Numbered from the stretch's first letter, positions 34,801 through 47,015 are shown. The stretch: 64,000 nt of DNA from Taxillus chinensis (GCA_023512835.1 CM042088.1:30095164-30159163), one strand, 5' to 3'. The notes: generated by a model not told the origin, from the sequence alone. Numbers and translations: made by a program.

Positions 34801-36164
34801 CTCGGCCTCCTCCCTGGTATGTCGCCTCCAGCGCAAACACCCTCCCTTGGCCCGTGCCACCGGTCGGCTCACTCACCGGACGCTTCCCGCTAAGGTTGCC
34901 TCCGGCCTCGGTCTGCTGCCGCTCCGGCCTCCCCCGGGGTCGGGTCCGACTAGATCCTGCCTGGCCGGGCTGCCACCGACGAGCTGGTCTCTCACAGTGG
35001 TGCACGGAAGCTAGCATCACTCCTCACGCCGGATGCCGCACCCCCTGTTCCCCTGTTGCCACTCCTGCAAACCCGGCGCAAATGACCCTCTCGTCCACGG
35101 TTGTTGCATCGCCGGTCCTTCTTGGGGCACTCCCCTTTGAAGTGACCCTGCTCTCCACAAGAAGTGGCATCCGCTCGGTAGACTCCCGGATGGACCACCC
35201 TGTCTTCCGCCGCCAAAGGTGAACCTCCCAGGGTTCGCAGATGTCCGACCCCGATCGCGAAAAGAACTGCTATCCCTCTCCTCCGTCTTGAGCCTCTTGG
35301 ACCCTGCATCTCGATCAGGCCCACTCGCACTGGCGCCCCCGATGGGCCTGCCTCCCATCATCCGGTTCTCTCTCGCCTATACGGGCCGTCTCCACGGCCT
35401 CAGGATAGGTCCTCAAGCGTAGAATCGCCACCCTCTCCCTAAGGGCTGGCCTGAGACCCAAGGTGAACTTATGGGCCTTCAGGTCCTCCCTTACCACGGT
35501 CTCGGGGGCAAACCTACTCAATCTCCGGAACTCCCGCTCATACTCAGGTACCGTCTTGGATCCCTGCTTAAGCTGCCAAATTCTTCCCTCTTCGCCATCT
35601 CACCGATTCCGGGAAGAACTCATCTTGGAAGAGTTGCAAGAACTCCTCCCAAAACATGAGTTGCACCGCACGGCTCCCCGCAACACTCGTCCACCACTCC
35701 AAAGCGTCCCCCTCCCACCGTGCCGAATTGCCGGCCGCACCTTATCCTCCTCCCGGGGCAGGAGAAAGGAGAACACATGCTCAATTGCCTCAACCATCGC
35801 TCGCCTACCACAGGATCTTCCCCCCCCTTAAATCGCGGAGGTTGTTCCTTTCGGAACCGTGTCACCACGTCATCCTCGCACGGGTCGGTACACCACCCTG
35901 CGAACTCTCACGCTCACGAGGCAGCTCTCCTACTGGTGGTGGTGGTGGTGGCACCACCGTTGTCTTGCCATCTCACGGCGCACCTCCTCCCGAACATCCT
36001 GCCGGAGTCCCTCCCGTAGCTCTCGTACCTCCAGCCGGATGCCTTCTTGTAGCTGTGCCAGAACAATGCATGCCCTCCAACGGATGGTCCCGCACCCGGA
36101 CCCTCATGGGCAGATGACTCATCGCCCATTGCCCGGACGCACGTGTCACTCTCCTCGGTGGCAT
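34800..36164 (-). pseudogene. gag of element E (broken)
   Basis: Start MPPRRVTRASG (ATG complement at 36,162-36,164). It keeps VTRFRKEQPPRFKGG, FSFLLPREEDKVRPAI, the Retrotrans_gag core near 35,600-35,700, FAPETVVREDLKAHKF and the knuckle pair (GHFKGECPKKDRRC, GREGHLRRVC, 35,055-35,165). The (CCA)n tract near 35,940 and the C7 run near 35,820 coincide with frame changes. Confidence 0.86.
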
Positions 36165-36595
36165 TCTTACTACATGAAGTAAGATGCACAAACGTCGAAC
36201 GCGTTTGACTACTAACAAGTTGACTACCTCTACCCCATTATCAAGTCAAGCCGTACACGGCATTACACACATTTTAACCATTGCATCAATCAATATTGCA
36301 CACAAAGACAGTCCACATTGTAGTCATACCCAAGGCATTCCAAGAATATTCAGAGTTGCACAATTCACACATAATCATGTTATGCATATCCTTCACACAT
36401 GACAACAAATGCAACTAGTGCCCTAATGCCAATGCATGCAAATCCTACCACAAGACTGGACTACCCTAAGTACACCTTGGAGGCTCAAAGAGGACCATGT
36501 TGATCAGGCATGTCCCTCCAGGCTCCTCCAAAGGACTCAAGATAACCAAGTCCGCCCACTACCCTAGGCCAACTAGACCATGCTCGATACCATAT
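36165..36595 (-). other. Leader and primer-binding site of element E
   Basis: The PBS is the complement of 36,582-36,592 (TGGTATCGAGC), the same one-base-short initiator tRNA-Met match as in C. The leader is non-coding and partly replaced compared with C (the CATTTTAACCATTGC segment near 36,270 has no match in C). Confidence 0.85.
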
Positions 36596-38323
36596 TGTCA
36601 CGCCCCGAATTTCCAACCCGAGGAAACCGGTACGTGACTCCCCTTTACCCACACGGAGGGCAAAGGGGTAAGGATACAAATCAAGAATTTAGCATTTTAA
36701 AACTTTCACAATACATTCAAGAAAAATAAAGTCCATCAAAGCCGTCCACAAACCAATAACAAAGTCAGTCTTTATTACAAAGTCCTCTTTTTAATCCATC
36801 CCCATTGGGGTTACATCAGTTCCCATAAAAATAACATAAACAGTAAAGTAAATAAGGTCCTCCACCTTGGTGTATCCACCTAACGCCCGTAAGTTCCCTG
36901 GAAAACAAACAAACACAAGTAGGAGGGGTGAGCAACCACGGCTCGGTAGGGATCATGTCTCCCCAACCCATCCCATGTTCCTAGCATCTACATGCCATGT
37001 GTACAAGTGCGGTGTTGTGTTACAACAATTTCAACAAACATAATAACAACCACATCAACAATTTACAATCCTCCACCGCCACACAGCTAACACTTTAACC
37101 ACAAGTGATTTAACCGCCTCTTCAGGCCAAGTGATTTAACCGCCTCTTCAGGCCAAGTGATTTAACCGCCTCTTCAGGCCAAGTGATTTAACCGCCTCTT
37201 CAGGCCAAGTATCACAGTCAAGCACACAATACACATGGTCACACAAGCATACAACCAAACACTTGGTGAGCACCCATTTCACAAGCGCACAAACCCAACC
37301 ATTCAGGCCATAGAGCAAACATCCAGCATACATACATACACTAAACCACAAGTCCAGTCACACGGACATATTACCAAACACTTAATGGGCATATACACAC
37401 CGCTAAGTTCACACAGGCATTTCATCAAACATGTAGTAGGCATGTCGTACAGGCATTTTATCAAAACACTTTTCATGCATCACACAAACACCAGAAACAC
37501 CAAAATCGCCATTGAAGGCCAACATTCATATAGGAGGTCACACCTATATGAATTTACATATAAATAATATAATATTCTGCCCTAGGACCCTAGGACAGAG
37601 GAGGATTTAGGAAGAACAGAATCCCTACCTCAAGGAAAACGCAACAACACAAAGAACGGTCTGATCCCAAGCCGAACGCCGTCCACCCACGAAGCACCGA
37701 CCACCCACGCAAGACGCCCGGCAGCAACCAGGAGCTCTCCTTCCCTCTCTCTCTCTCTCTGCGACGGCTGGTGAAGCAACAAACCCTAAACCTAAAACAG
37801 AGGGACTCCTCCTCCTTATATAGACAACACAACATCAAAACGACGTAGTTTTGATTAAGTGAATCCCAGGATCAAAACGACGTAGTTTTGATCACACAAG
37901 TTACCACCTTTCCGCACCCATATAGGCCAAAATACTCAGAATTTCAACATGGTCCTTTGGAGAAAGTTCCTTAGAATGACAAAACCAAGGGAACCATGCA
38001 AAAATATGGCTGCACGCCAAATTGCACATGAATTCCCAATTCACGTGCAACTCCATATGAACTCCAAATGCTCTCAAACTTCACCCCTAGCCTCCTTGCA
38101 TCATTTGGAAGACAATTACACTTGCACGTGAATTGGACCCATATCACGTGCACCTCACATACATGTCCATTTGGCCTGAAACTTCTGTGGTAGATAGAGG
38201 ACATCATTCTAAGCATCTTTCCTTTTGCACGTGAATTCATTGGAGTCCATTTACTAGGTCAAAATCTAGAAAAAACTCTACTCCGGAGGTAAAACTGACT
38301 AACTCAAGGTACGGGTCCTTACA
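36596..38323 (-). repeat. 5' LTR of element E
   Basis: 1,728 bp. It matches the left LTR with few differences, mainly single-base indels. The hairpin is at 37,524-37,553 and the GCGGTTAAA repeats at 37,104-37,210. Confidence 0.93.
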
Positions 38324-39800
38324 GGTACAGCTCGGGCACAACAACAATAGGACTCAAGACTGTCCCACCATCACGAGCAATAGGTTGCAACTGCAACATT
38401 GCCAAGTGCTCCATCAGCTTCCACTCTCTCATTGCCACCTCAGCTTTACCTTTCCTGCTCAACACATCAGCCACGACATTACCCTTACCTGGGGTGTAGG
38501 TAAGAGTAAAATCAAAGGTCTGCAAATACTCCACCCTTCTCCTTTGCCTCAGATTCAAGTCCTTTTGAGTAAAGATGTACTGAAGGCTCTTGTGATCTGA
38601 GAATACCACAAACTTTGCCCCCAATAGATAATGCTGCCAACTCTTCAAGGCAAAGATAATAGCCGCCAACTCAAGGTCATGGGTAGGGTAATTCTGCTCA
38701 TGAGGTTTCAACTGCCTTGATCCATAAACTACCACACTGTGCTCCTGCATAAGTACACACCCCAAACCAATCTTAGATGCATCACAATACACCTCATATG
38801 GGACGTCCTCCCTAGGTAACCTCAACACAGGTCCAGTGGTCAAACAGGTTTTGAGAGCCTTAAATGCCTGCTGACACTTGTCAGTCCACTCAAACTTCAC
38901 TCCCTTCTTGATCAACGCCGTCATAGGAGCTGCCAAATAGGAGAATCCCTATACAAAATGACGGTAATACCCCGCCAAGCCAAGAAAACTGTGAATCTCG
39001 AAAACATTGGTTGGCCTCTCCCACGATGATACAGCCTCAATCTTAGTTGGGTCTACTCTAACCCCCTCAGCTGACACTACATGGTCAAGGAAATAAACCT
39101 CTTGCATCTAAAACTCACATTTGTTAAACTTAGCAAACAACTGCTGGTCCCTCAAGGTTTACAACATTGTTACCAAATGATCCACATGCTCCCTCTCCGT
39201 CTTGAAATACACCAAAATATCATCAATGAACATAACTACAAAAGAATCCCAGTATGGAGCAAAAACCTGGTTCATCAGATGCATGAACACTGCTGGTGCA
39301 TTAGTGAGCCCAAAAGGCATCAATACCCACTCATAATGCCCATACCGACACCAAAAAGCAGTCTTAGGGATGTCCTCCTCTCTGACCCTCAGCTGGTGGT
39401 ACCCCGACCGCAGATCTATCTTGGAAAACCACTGGGCCTCACTCAACTAGTCAAACAAGTCATCCATCCGAGACAATGGATACTTGTTCTTCACAGTTAC
39501 CAAATTAAGCTTCCTATAGTCAATACAAAGGCAAAGCGTGCCATCTTCCTTCTTGGCAAAGAGCACTAGAGCACCCCAGGGTGAGCTACTCGGTCTGATA
39601 TATCCCTAGCTCGCCAACTCCTTTATTTGCCTTTGAAGCTCCCTCAACTCAGCTGGTCCCATACAATATGCCACTTAGGAGATCGGACCAGTCCCCGGTA
39701 CCAACTCAATGGTAAACTCCACACTCCTATTAGGTGGTAAACTCCTCAGTAAAGACATCCTGAAATTGGTCAACAACCGCTGGCCACACCCTTTTTCCCA
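38324..39800 (-). pseudogene. Reverse transcriptase and RNase H of element D
   Basis: An open RNase H block of 205 residues lies at 38,319-38,936 ([64 protein letters not shown]). The reverse-transcriptase block 39,159-39,446 holds [28 protein letters not shown] and FIDDILVYF. The catalytic DD is intact. Stops from C-to-T changes occur near 38,938, 39,110, 39,450 and 39,610, and a small deletion near 39,745. Confidence 0.88.
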
Positions 39801-40270
39801 TCTTTCCCTCAGCAAAGGTTAGGGCTACAAACCTGTGGGTAATGACACCCCACTGGTCCAACACTAGCCTAGCTCGACTTGCCTCACGATCCCACTACCC
39901 CTGCAGGGTGCAAGTAATCCCTATAGGTGACACGAATGACATACGCCGCCGATAACAATCTATCTTGGCTTGGAAAGCCATAAGCCAATCCATACCCAAG
40001 TTAGGTCAAACGTCCTCAATGGCATCACATACAAATCAAAACTAAGCTCTACATCTCCTATGGTCAACACACAGTCATGACATACACGCCGCACCTCGAT
40101 TATACCACCCACTAGTGACTCAACAACTAGGGGCCTCTCTGCCTCAACACATACTAAGCCCAATCCATCAATCAGAAGCTCAGCAACGAATGAACAGGAT
40201 GCACCCGTATCAAAAAGAATGGAAACAAGTGTATGAGAGATCAAAAAGGTACCTCTAACCACCGATGGTC
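39800..40270 (-). pseudogene. Protease region of element D
   Basis: RGTFLISHTLVSILFDTGAS is in frame with the downstream FVAELLIDGLGLVCVEAERPL (40,080-40,270; DTGAS complement about 40,197-40,211). The frame is lost near 40,000, where a few bases before GMDWL are missing compared with the other copies. Confidence 0.85.
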
Positions 40271-41674
40271 CTGCCCCACCCTCCGCCGGTGGAGGTGGTA
40301 ACTCAGCCTCCTCCTGGGCTGTTGCATTCAGGGCAAACACCCTCCCCTGGCCTGTGCCACTCGTCAGCTCACTCACTGGGTGGTTCCCGCCTTGACTGCC
40401 CCCAGCATCAATCTGCTATCGCTCCGGCCTCCCCTGAGGTCGGGACTGGCTGGATCCTGCCTGGCTAGCCTGCCACTGACGAGCTAGTCTCTTTGCTGGT
40501 GCACGAAAACTACCATTACTCCTCATGCTGGATGCCATGCCTCCTGCTCCCCTGTTGCCACTCCTACAAACCCAGCTCAAATGGCCCTTTTATCCACAGC
40601 TCTTGCATCGCCAGTCCTTCTTGGGACACTCCCTTCTGAAGTGGCCTTGCTCCCCACAACAATGACAACCGCTGGGGAGACCTCCTGTTGAACCTCCCTG
40701 TCTGCTGCTGCCAAAGGTGAACCTTCCGGGGTTCACTGATGGTTGACCCCTGCTGTGGAAGGAACTGCTACCTCCCTCCTCGGTCTTGGGCCTCTTGGAC
40801 ACCGAATCACATTCAGATCCACCCTGCAACTGACGACCCTGATGGACCTGCCTCCCATCACCCGACTCTCTCTTAGCCATATGAACTGTCTCAACCACCT
40901 CAGCATAGGTCCTCAACCGCAGTATCGCCACCCTCTACCTAAGGGCTAGCCTAAGACCCAAAGTGAACTTGTGGGTCTTCAGGTCCTCCCTTGCCACAAT
41001 CTTGGGAGCAAATCTACTCAAGCTTCGGAACTCTCACTCATACTCGGCACTGTCTTCGACCCCTGCCTCAAGCTGCCGAATTTCTCCCTCTTTTGCCACC
41101 TCAATGACTCGGGGAAGAACTTATCGTGGAAGAGCTGCAAGAACTCCTCCCAAACCATGAATTATATTGAACGGCTTCCCATTACACTCTACCACCACTC
41201 TAAGGCATTCCCCTCAAGCTGCTGAATGGCCAACCTCACCTTATCCTCCTCCTAGGGTAGGAGAAAGGAAAACACATGCTCAATCTGCCTCAACAAGTGC
41301 TCATCCACCACTGGATCAACTTCTCCCTTGAATCTCGGCGGTTGTTCCTTTCGGAACCTCGTCGTGACGTCATCCTCAACTCGATGCAGCGGTACGCCTC
41401 CCAGCGTACTCTCACGTTCACGAGGTAACTCCCCTACTGGTGGTGGTGGTGGTGGTGGCACCACCTATTATGCTGCCATCTCATGACGCACTTCCTCCCG
41501 TACCTCTTGTCGGATTCCCTCCCTCAGCTCTTGGACTTCCTATCGGATGCCCTCTCGCAGCTACGCCAGTAACGACTCATTTCCTCTAGTGGGTTGCCCC
41601 GCACCTGGGCCCTCACGGGCAAATGACTCATCAGCCACTGCCCCAGACGCACGCGTTGCTCTCCTCGGTGGCAT
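40270..41674 (-). pseudogene. gag of element D (broken)
   Basis: Start MPPRRATRASG (ATG complement at 41,672-41,674). It has several in-frame stops in the N-terminal helix region, a (CCA)n proline tract near 41,445, VTTRFRKEQPPRFKGE, IEHVFSFLLP followed by a stop, and a diverged Retrotrans_gag core. The knuckles GHFRRECPKKDWRC and CGEQ are at 40,565-40,675. Decay is mainly by substitution. Confidence 0.86.
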
Positions 41675-42188
41675 TCTTAATACACGAAGCAAGGAACACA
41701 ATCGTCAAAACGAATTCGATATCTATCGAGTTTTACCACCTCTACCCCATTTATCAATTCTATTATCACATGGCATTACACACATTATACACATTTTAGT
41801 TCTCATTAAACCACATTGCACAAGCATCAATCCCACAAGCACACATCTCAAATAAGCAAGGCCTTTTCCTTGTAGTCAGGCTCAAGGTATCCCAAAAATC
41901 AAAGTTGCATAATTAACACTTTATCACGTTATTCACATTTTCCTTTTATCACAGTTAAAGCTTCAACACAGTTATCCACACAATCACATATAAACAACAA
42001 ATGCAGCTAGTGCCCTAATGCCAATGCATGCAAATCCTACCATAAGACTGGACTACCCCAAGTACACCTTAGAGGCTCAAAGAGGACCATGTTGATCAGG
42101 CATGTCCCTCCAAGATCCTCCAAAGGACTGAAGATAACTAGATCCGCTCACTACCCTAGGCCAACTAGACCATGCTCTGATACCATAA
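41675..42188 (-). other. Leader and primer-binding site of element D
   Basis: The complement of 42,174-42,185 reads TGGTATCAGAGC, a perfect 12-base match to the 3' end of initiator tRNA-Met, three bases from the 5' LTR. The ~500-base leader has no convincing ORF. Confidence 0.9.
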
Positions 42189-43144
42189 TGTTACGCCCCG
42201 GACTTCCAACTTAAGAAAACCGGTTCGTGACTCCCCTTTACCCACGCGATGGATAAGGGGTTAGGATAATATAACTCCACACAGGACATCACAAACTTCC
42301 ACAATAGATATTCACAAAAACAAAATCATATCTTTATTAAATTCAAACCACAATAAACGTTTACAAACCAAACAACATGCCTTTATTATAGTCAAATCCC
42401 TTTTACAATCTTTCCCCACTGGGTTACATCATTTTCCCCAAAATAACATAATTAAAATAAACAACTAAACCACAAATATGGTCTTCCACATTGGGATTCC
42501 ACCTAACGCCTGTAGGTTCCTGAAAGAAAACACATCACAACAGGAGGGGTGAGCAACCACAGCTCAGTAGGGATCATGTCCCCCCAACCTATCATATGCT
42601 CCTAGCATCTACATGAGGATGTGCACAAGTATAGTGTCGTGGCAATAATATGTAAACAGGTATAATCAACATTTAAAAATATGTCAGCACAAACAAGCCA
42701 CAGGGGCAGGTACAACCAAAGCCACAACCACACATGCTCCACATCCACAGCCACACAAGCTCCACATTCACAGCCACACAGGCTCCATATTCACAGCCAT
42801 ACAGGCTCCACATTCACAACACAATATCACGCAATCACAACACATCAAGTATAACACAACTATTAACCAACCATCACGCGAAATATAATTATCACATATA
42901 TATATTATGTCCTCAAGCATAACTCCCCTGGAAAACCCCAAGGTTTCCCCTCGCGGCCCTATCACAGGACTAATCCTAGCGAACTCAACCACAAAATGAC
43001 AGTACACACCCCAACGGCCCCCAAGGTCCACTGCCACGAGAATGGATCCGAAATCCCCAGACCCCAAACTCAAACGACATATCCAAACATAATTTGCCAC
43101 TGAAGGCCAACATTCATATAGAAGATCACACCTATATGAATTTA

Positions 43145-43179
<35 letters not shown>

Positions 43180-43343
43180 ATAAATCCACAAAAGTATACC
43201 ACATGGCCTAACCCTGGAATAGGTACAAGAAAAAAATAGAACCCCTACCTCCGAAGGATCCTCCTCGCTCTTGCTCCCATGCTAGACACCGTCCACTCAC
43301 GCGAATCACCACAGCAGCAACGATCAGGAGAGTTCTCTCTCTT

Positions 43344-43384
<41 letters not shown>

Positions 43385-43952
43385 GACGACGACTAACAAA
43401 AGAAGAACCCTAAACCTAAGAACAAGAGACCTCAACCTCCTTATATAGACACCTCACTAATCAAAATGACGTAGTTTTGATAAGTGAAACCCAACATCAA
43501 AATGACATAATTTTGATAAATGAAACATGTATTAATCTTTCCGCTTCCACATAGGACAAAATACCCACAACTCGAACATGGTCCTTTAGGAAAAGATTAT
43601 CAGAATGACAAAATGAAGAAGACGGTGCAAAAACATGGCTGCACATGACAAAGGCCATTGTCACATGCAACCTCCAAATGGCTTAAAACTTTACCACAAG
43701 CCTTATAACTTAGTCTGGAAAGCTCCCATGCAACAACCTCATTGCACGTGACAAAGGCATTGTCGCGTGCATTGTCGCGTGCATCCCCAAATGCTCCCTT
43801 TTGAGCTGATCTCTTGCCTCCTGCTTGCTCATCATAATACAAAGTGTTCTAGCCAAAGAGTATGAGAAGAAATCCCCTAAAAAACCGATAATTGTCACTC
43901 AAAAGGGATAACTATGACTATCTCCTCATACCCCTAAACACAGGTCATTACA
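42189..43952 (-). repeat. 5' LTR of element D
   Basis: 1,764 bp, the same length as its partner but with many transitions. In the U3 palindrome near 43,640-43,670, both CACGTG cores have become CACATG. (TA)n at 43,147-43,177 and (CT)n at 43,333-43,383 differ in length from the partner. Confidence 0.9.
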
Positions 43953-44485
43953 GACGTTCACTGTTGCACTAATCACAAACCTCCAAGTCTGCAAGTATAG
44001 CAAACTTGTTGTTCATGGTAATAGGCTTTGGCTTCCACTGGCATGAAGTCTCATCATGTCTTTGTTTCTGATAGTAAGTGCAAAAACTTCTGACTGGTTT
44101 CTTTCTTTCAAACTTATATAAGTTCTTTCTAGATGTCTTCATCTCAATTATAGATCCTTGTACCGGATACCTTCACCAATAGAATCTGCCCATATGACCC
44201 CATATCGCACAGTAGTAATAGTGACCCTAAAACCTGGTTCTACTTAGCTTCTGAGTGTGTGGAATCTTCTTCCTCACCATCTTGGCCTTCATGGTTACCT
44301 TCATAGGCTTACTTCCTCCTTTACTGAGGGGCACCCACACATTTGTAGAAATGACATTTGCATTAGCTAACTTCACAATCTTGGAATGCTCAGATCTCTG
44401 AATGCATTTGTTCACTCCCGTAATCTTGGACTCCTTCGGATGTCTCTCTATCTTCTCATCATTTACACCACCCCTTGGTGGAACT
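43953..44485 (-). pseudogene. Copia K gag C-terminal fragment
   Basis: Between element D and a solo LTR. On the minus strand it gives KESKITGVNKCIQRSEH and Lys-rich segments. Near 44,150-44,210 and 44,040-44,100 are Cys/His-rich pieces (YCAIWGHMGRF and YYQKQRHDETSC) that look like decayed zinc knuckles. One stop sits between them. Assignment to K rests on position and the GACGT and GAACT insertion footprints. Confidence 0.65.
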
Positions 44486-47015
44486 TGTAGAGACCTATGT
44501 TTAGGTTGATTTATGAGATAGTCGTTATTTGGTATTGTGCTCGGTGATACGAGCGTTTTGACTGTAGTTGGGTCCAATTTGGAGTTTGGGGCCCCAAAAG
44601 GGCAGTTATATAATTTTGGGTGTTTGTTAATTAAAGAATTAACATAAAATATAAATAGAGAGAAAGAAGAAGAGATAGCAAAAGAGGTCATTTGCGTTCA
44701 AAGTGGCGAGAGCGTGAAGAGAGAGAGAGAGAGTGGAGTGTGGAAGCTTGGATTTGAGCTTAGAGCTTGGCTTTTGGGTTGATTCATTTGTGAATCTTTA
44801 CCTAGTAGGTGTTCCTAACCTTCCATTTCGTTTCTGTTCTTGAGCTTGTGATTTGGGTATAAATTGTGAGAGTTAGCATGAACCCTATGTTTCGGAGAAA
44901 GCCAATTCTGGAATTGGATGTGGTAATTTAAGCACATAAAGTGTGAGTATGATATGAGATATAGTATTGTGATTGTGTATCTGGAATTTGGGGGATTTAT
45001 ACTTTTGTATTTCATGGGGGTTAAGAAATCAACCATGGGGAACCTGTATTTAAATCTAGATTGGAATTTATATCTGTTTATATATGTATATATATGTATC
45101 TGTGGTTGTTATGCGATTTAGAGGCACTTAGGACACATTATGTGGTATATAAATTGTAGTTTATTAAGTATGAATTGGGTTTGCGAGTGTATGGGAGTTG
45201 CTGGGTCGATTTCAGATGAAGAACAAGCTAGAACGACGATGAACAGTGCTGCTTGGTGTGTTGGTGCGTTTGGGAGCCAAAAGGTTGCAGGGTCGAAGGT
45301 CACAGAGTCGAAGGTCATAGAGGCGAAGGTTTGAGGGTCGAAGGTCGAAGGGTTGCAGGGTTGAGGGTCGAAGAGTTAGCATGAACCCTATGTTTCAGAG
45401 AAAGCCAATTCTGGAATTGGATGTGGTAATTTAAGCACGTAAAGTGTGAGTATGATAGGAGATATAGTATTGTGATTGTGTATCTGGAATTTGGGGGATT
45501 TATACTTTTGTATTTCATGGGGGTTGAGAAGTCAACCATGGGGAACCTGTATTTAAATCTAAATCGGAATTTATATCTGTTTATATATGTATATGTATGT
45601 ATCTGTGGCTGTTATACGATTTAGAGGTGCTTAGGACACATTATGTGCTATATAAATTATACTTTATTAAGTACGAATTGGGTTTGCAGGTGTTTGGGAG
45701 TCGCTGGGTCGATTTCAGATGAAGAACAAGCTGGAACGACGATGAACAGTGCTGCTTGGTGTGTTGGTGCGTTTGGGAGCCAAAAGGTTAGAGGGTCGAA
45801 GGTCACAAAGTCAAAGGTCGCAGAGGTGAAGGTCGTAGAGTCAAAGGTTTGAGGGTCGAAGGGTTGTAGGGTTGAGGGTCGAAGATCGAGGGTCACAGGG
45901 TCGAAGGTCGAAGGTCAGCAGCTCCAAGCCGCAGATCTTCGAGGCAGAGTCCTACGAATCTTCGAGGCAGAGAGCTACGAGTCTATGTTCCAGAAATCTT
46001 TGAGGCTACGACTGCGAGTTTGCGAGGCAGATCTTTGAGGCAGAGTTCTACGGATCTTCGAGGCAGTCCTAAGAGTCTCCGAGGCCGATCTTCGAGGCCG
46101 CGTTTCCAGTGATCTTTGAGGCAGTGTTTTTATGAGCTTTGAGGTAGTATTCTACGAGTCTTTGAGGGCAGGCTTCAAGGCTGTGTTTATGCGAGTCTTT
46201 GAGGCTGAGTTTTACGAGTCTTCGAGGTTGGACTTGGAGCTTCGTGGCTAGGCTTCAAGCTTCGAGGCTGGGTTTTTAAAGAGCCTTTAGGGCTAGTCCG
46301 TTGAGTAATTCCTACACCTTTTTAGTGGTATGGAATGTTGTTGTTTGCTTGGCATAAAATATTGTGTATAAGGTTGGGTTAATTTGATTAGCTGGTCAAC
46401 CAAAGTCCCATATAGGGCTAGCTATGAGTCGAGGTCCCCTATATGGTTGGTTGATAGTGAAAGGTCCCACGGGTGGCTGCTTGTATGCTATGGTCCCACT
46501 GTGGCGGGCAGGCTGTAAGAGCCTTGCCCTGTGCTGATCAGCTGTGTTGTAAAGTCTGTGTGACTTATTTGTGTGAGTCTGTGTGACTTAATTGTGTAAA
46601 CCTCGCATGTCTATGTTCTGTGGATGTTGTTGTGTGTGTTTATGCTTTCATTGGTAGGTCATAGAATACTGCATGCACTGCTCAGACATTCACTTGTACA
46701 TGTATACATGGGTAGTGTGTTGTAGGTCACCTACTGATGTATGGGACTATGTCCATCTTGCTGATTTTGTATTATGACTGTGTTGCTTCCCAGACATGGG
46801 TTTGTGGAGGTTGTACTGTATCTAATGATATGATATGATGTGATGATGTTTTCGGTTAGTTGCATGATTTTGGGTGTACATTTTCGGTTAGGTGCATTTG
46901 GGTAGCACTCGCTGTGGGCCCTTTTTGGTGCTAGACACCAACCCCTTACCCACGGGTGTGGGTATGGGATATTCATGTATCCAGTTCCGGACCTCCCAGA
47001 GTTGGGGGTGTGACA
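44486..47015 (+). repeat. Solo LTR with internal 503-bp duplication, TSD GAACT
   Basis: Starts TGTAGAGACC and ends GGGTGTGACA, 2,530 bp, flanked by GAACT at 44,481-44,485 and 47,016-47,020. TATAAATAG lies near 44,650, giving plus orientation. Copy 1 of a tandem duplication starts at 44,871 and copy 2 at 45,374 (offset 503). Then come GGTCGAAGGTC-type repeats and CTTCGAGGCAGAG-type repeats to ~46,290. There is no coding domain. The family is related to the LTR at 62,673. Confidence 0.9.

Larger units (their letters stand above)
29321..38323 (-). mobile_element. Gypsy element E, complete, nested in D, TSD GGTAC
   Basis: 9,003-bp minus-strand Tekay/Del-type element with LTRs at 29,321-31,045 and 36,596-38,323. 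GGTAC is duplicated at 29,316-29,320 and 38,324-38,328. It sits in the linker between RNase H and integrase of D. Its LTR subfamily is that of C. Very similar LTRs and a clean TSD show it is younger than D. Confidence 0.95.
25762..43952 (-). mobile_element. Gypsy element D, complete but carrying element E, TSD GACGT
   Basis: Minus-strand Tekay/Del-type element, 18,191 bp including element E, about 9.18 kb without it. GACGT flanks it at 25,757-25,761 and 43,953-43,957. LTRs of 1,764 bp each are at 25,762-27,525 and 42,189-43,952. It differs from A, B, C and E throughout. Premature stops and C-to-T/G-to-A changes are common, so it is the oldest gypsy copy here. Confidence 0.93.

Noticed and set aside
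45140..45896. ORFs of 60-80 residues within the tandem 503-bp blocks
   Set aside because: They are short, repeat-derived and differ between the two blocks by stops and substitutions with no domain.
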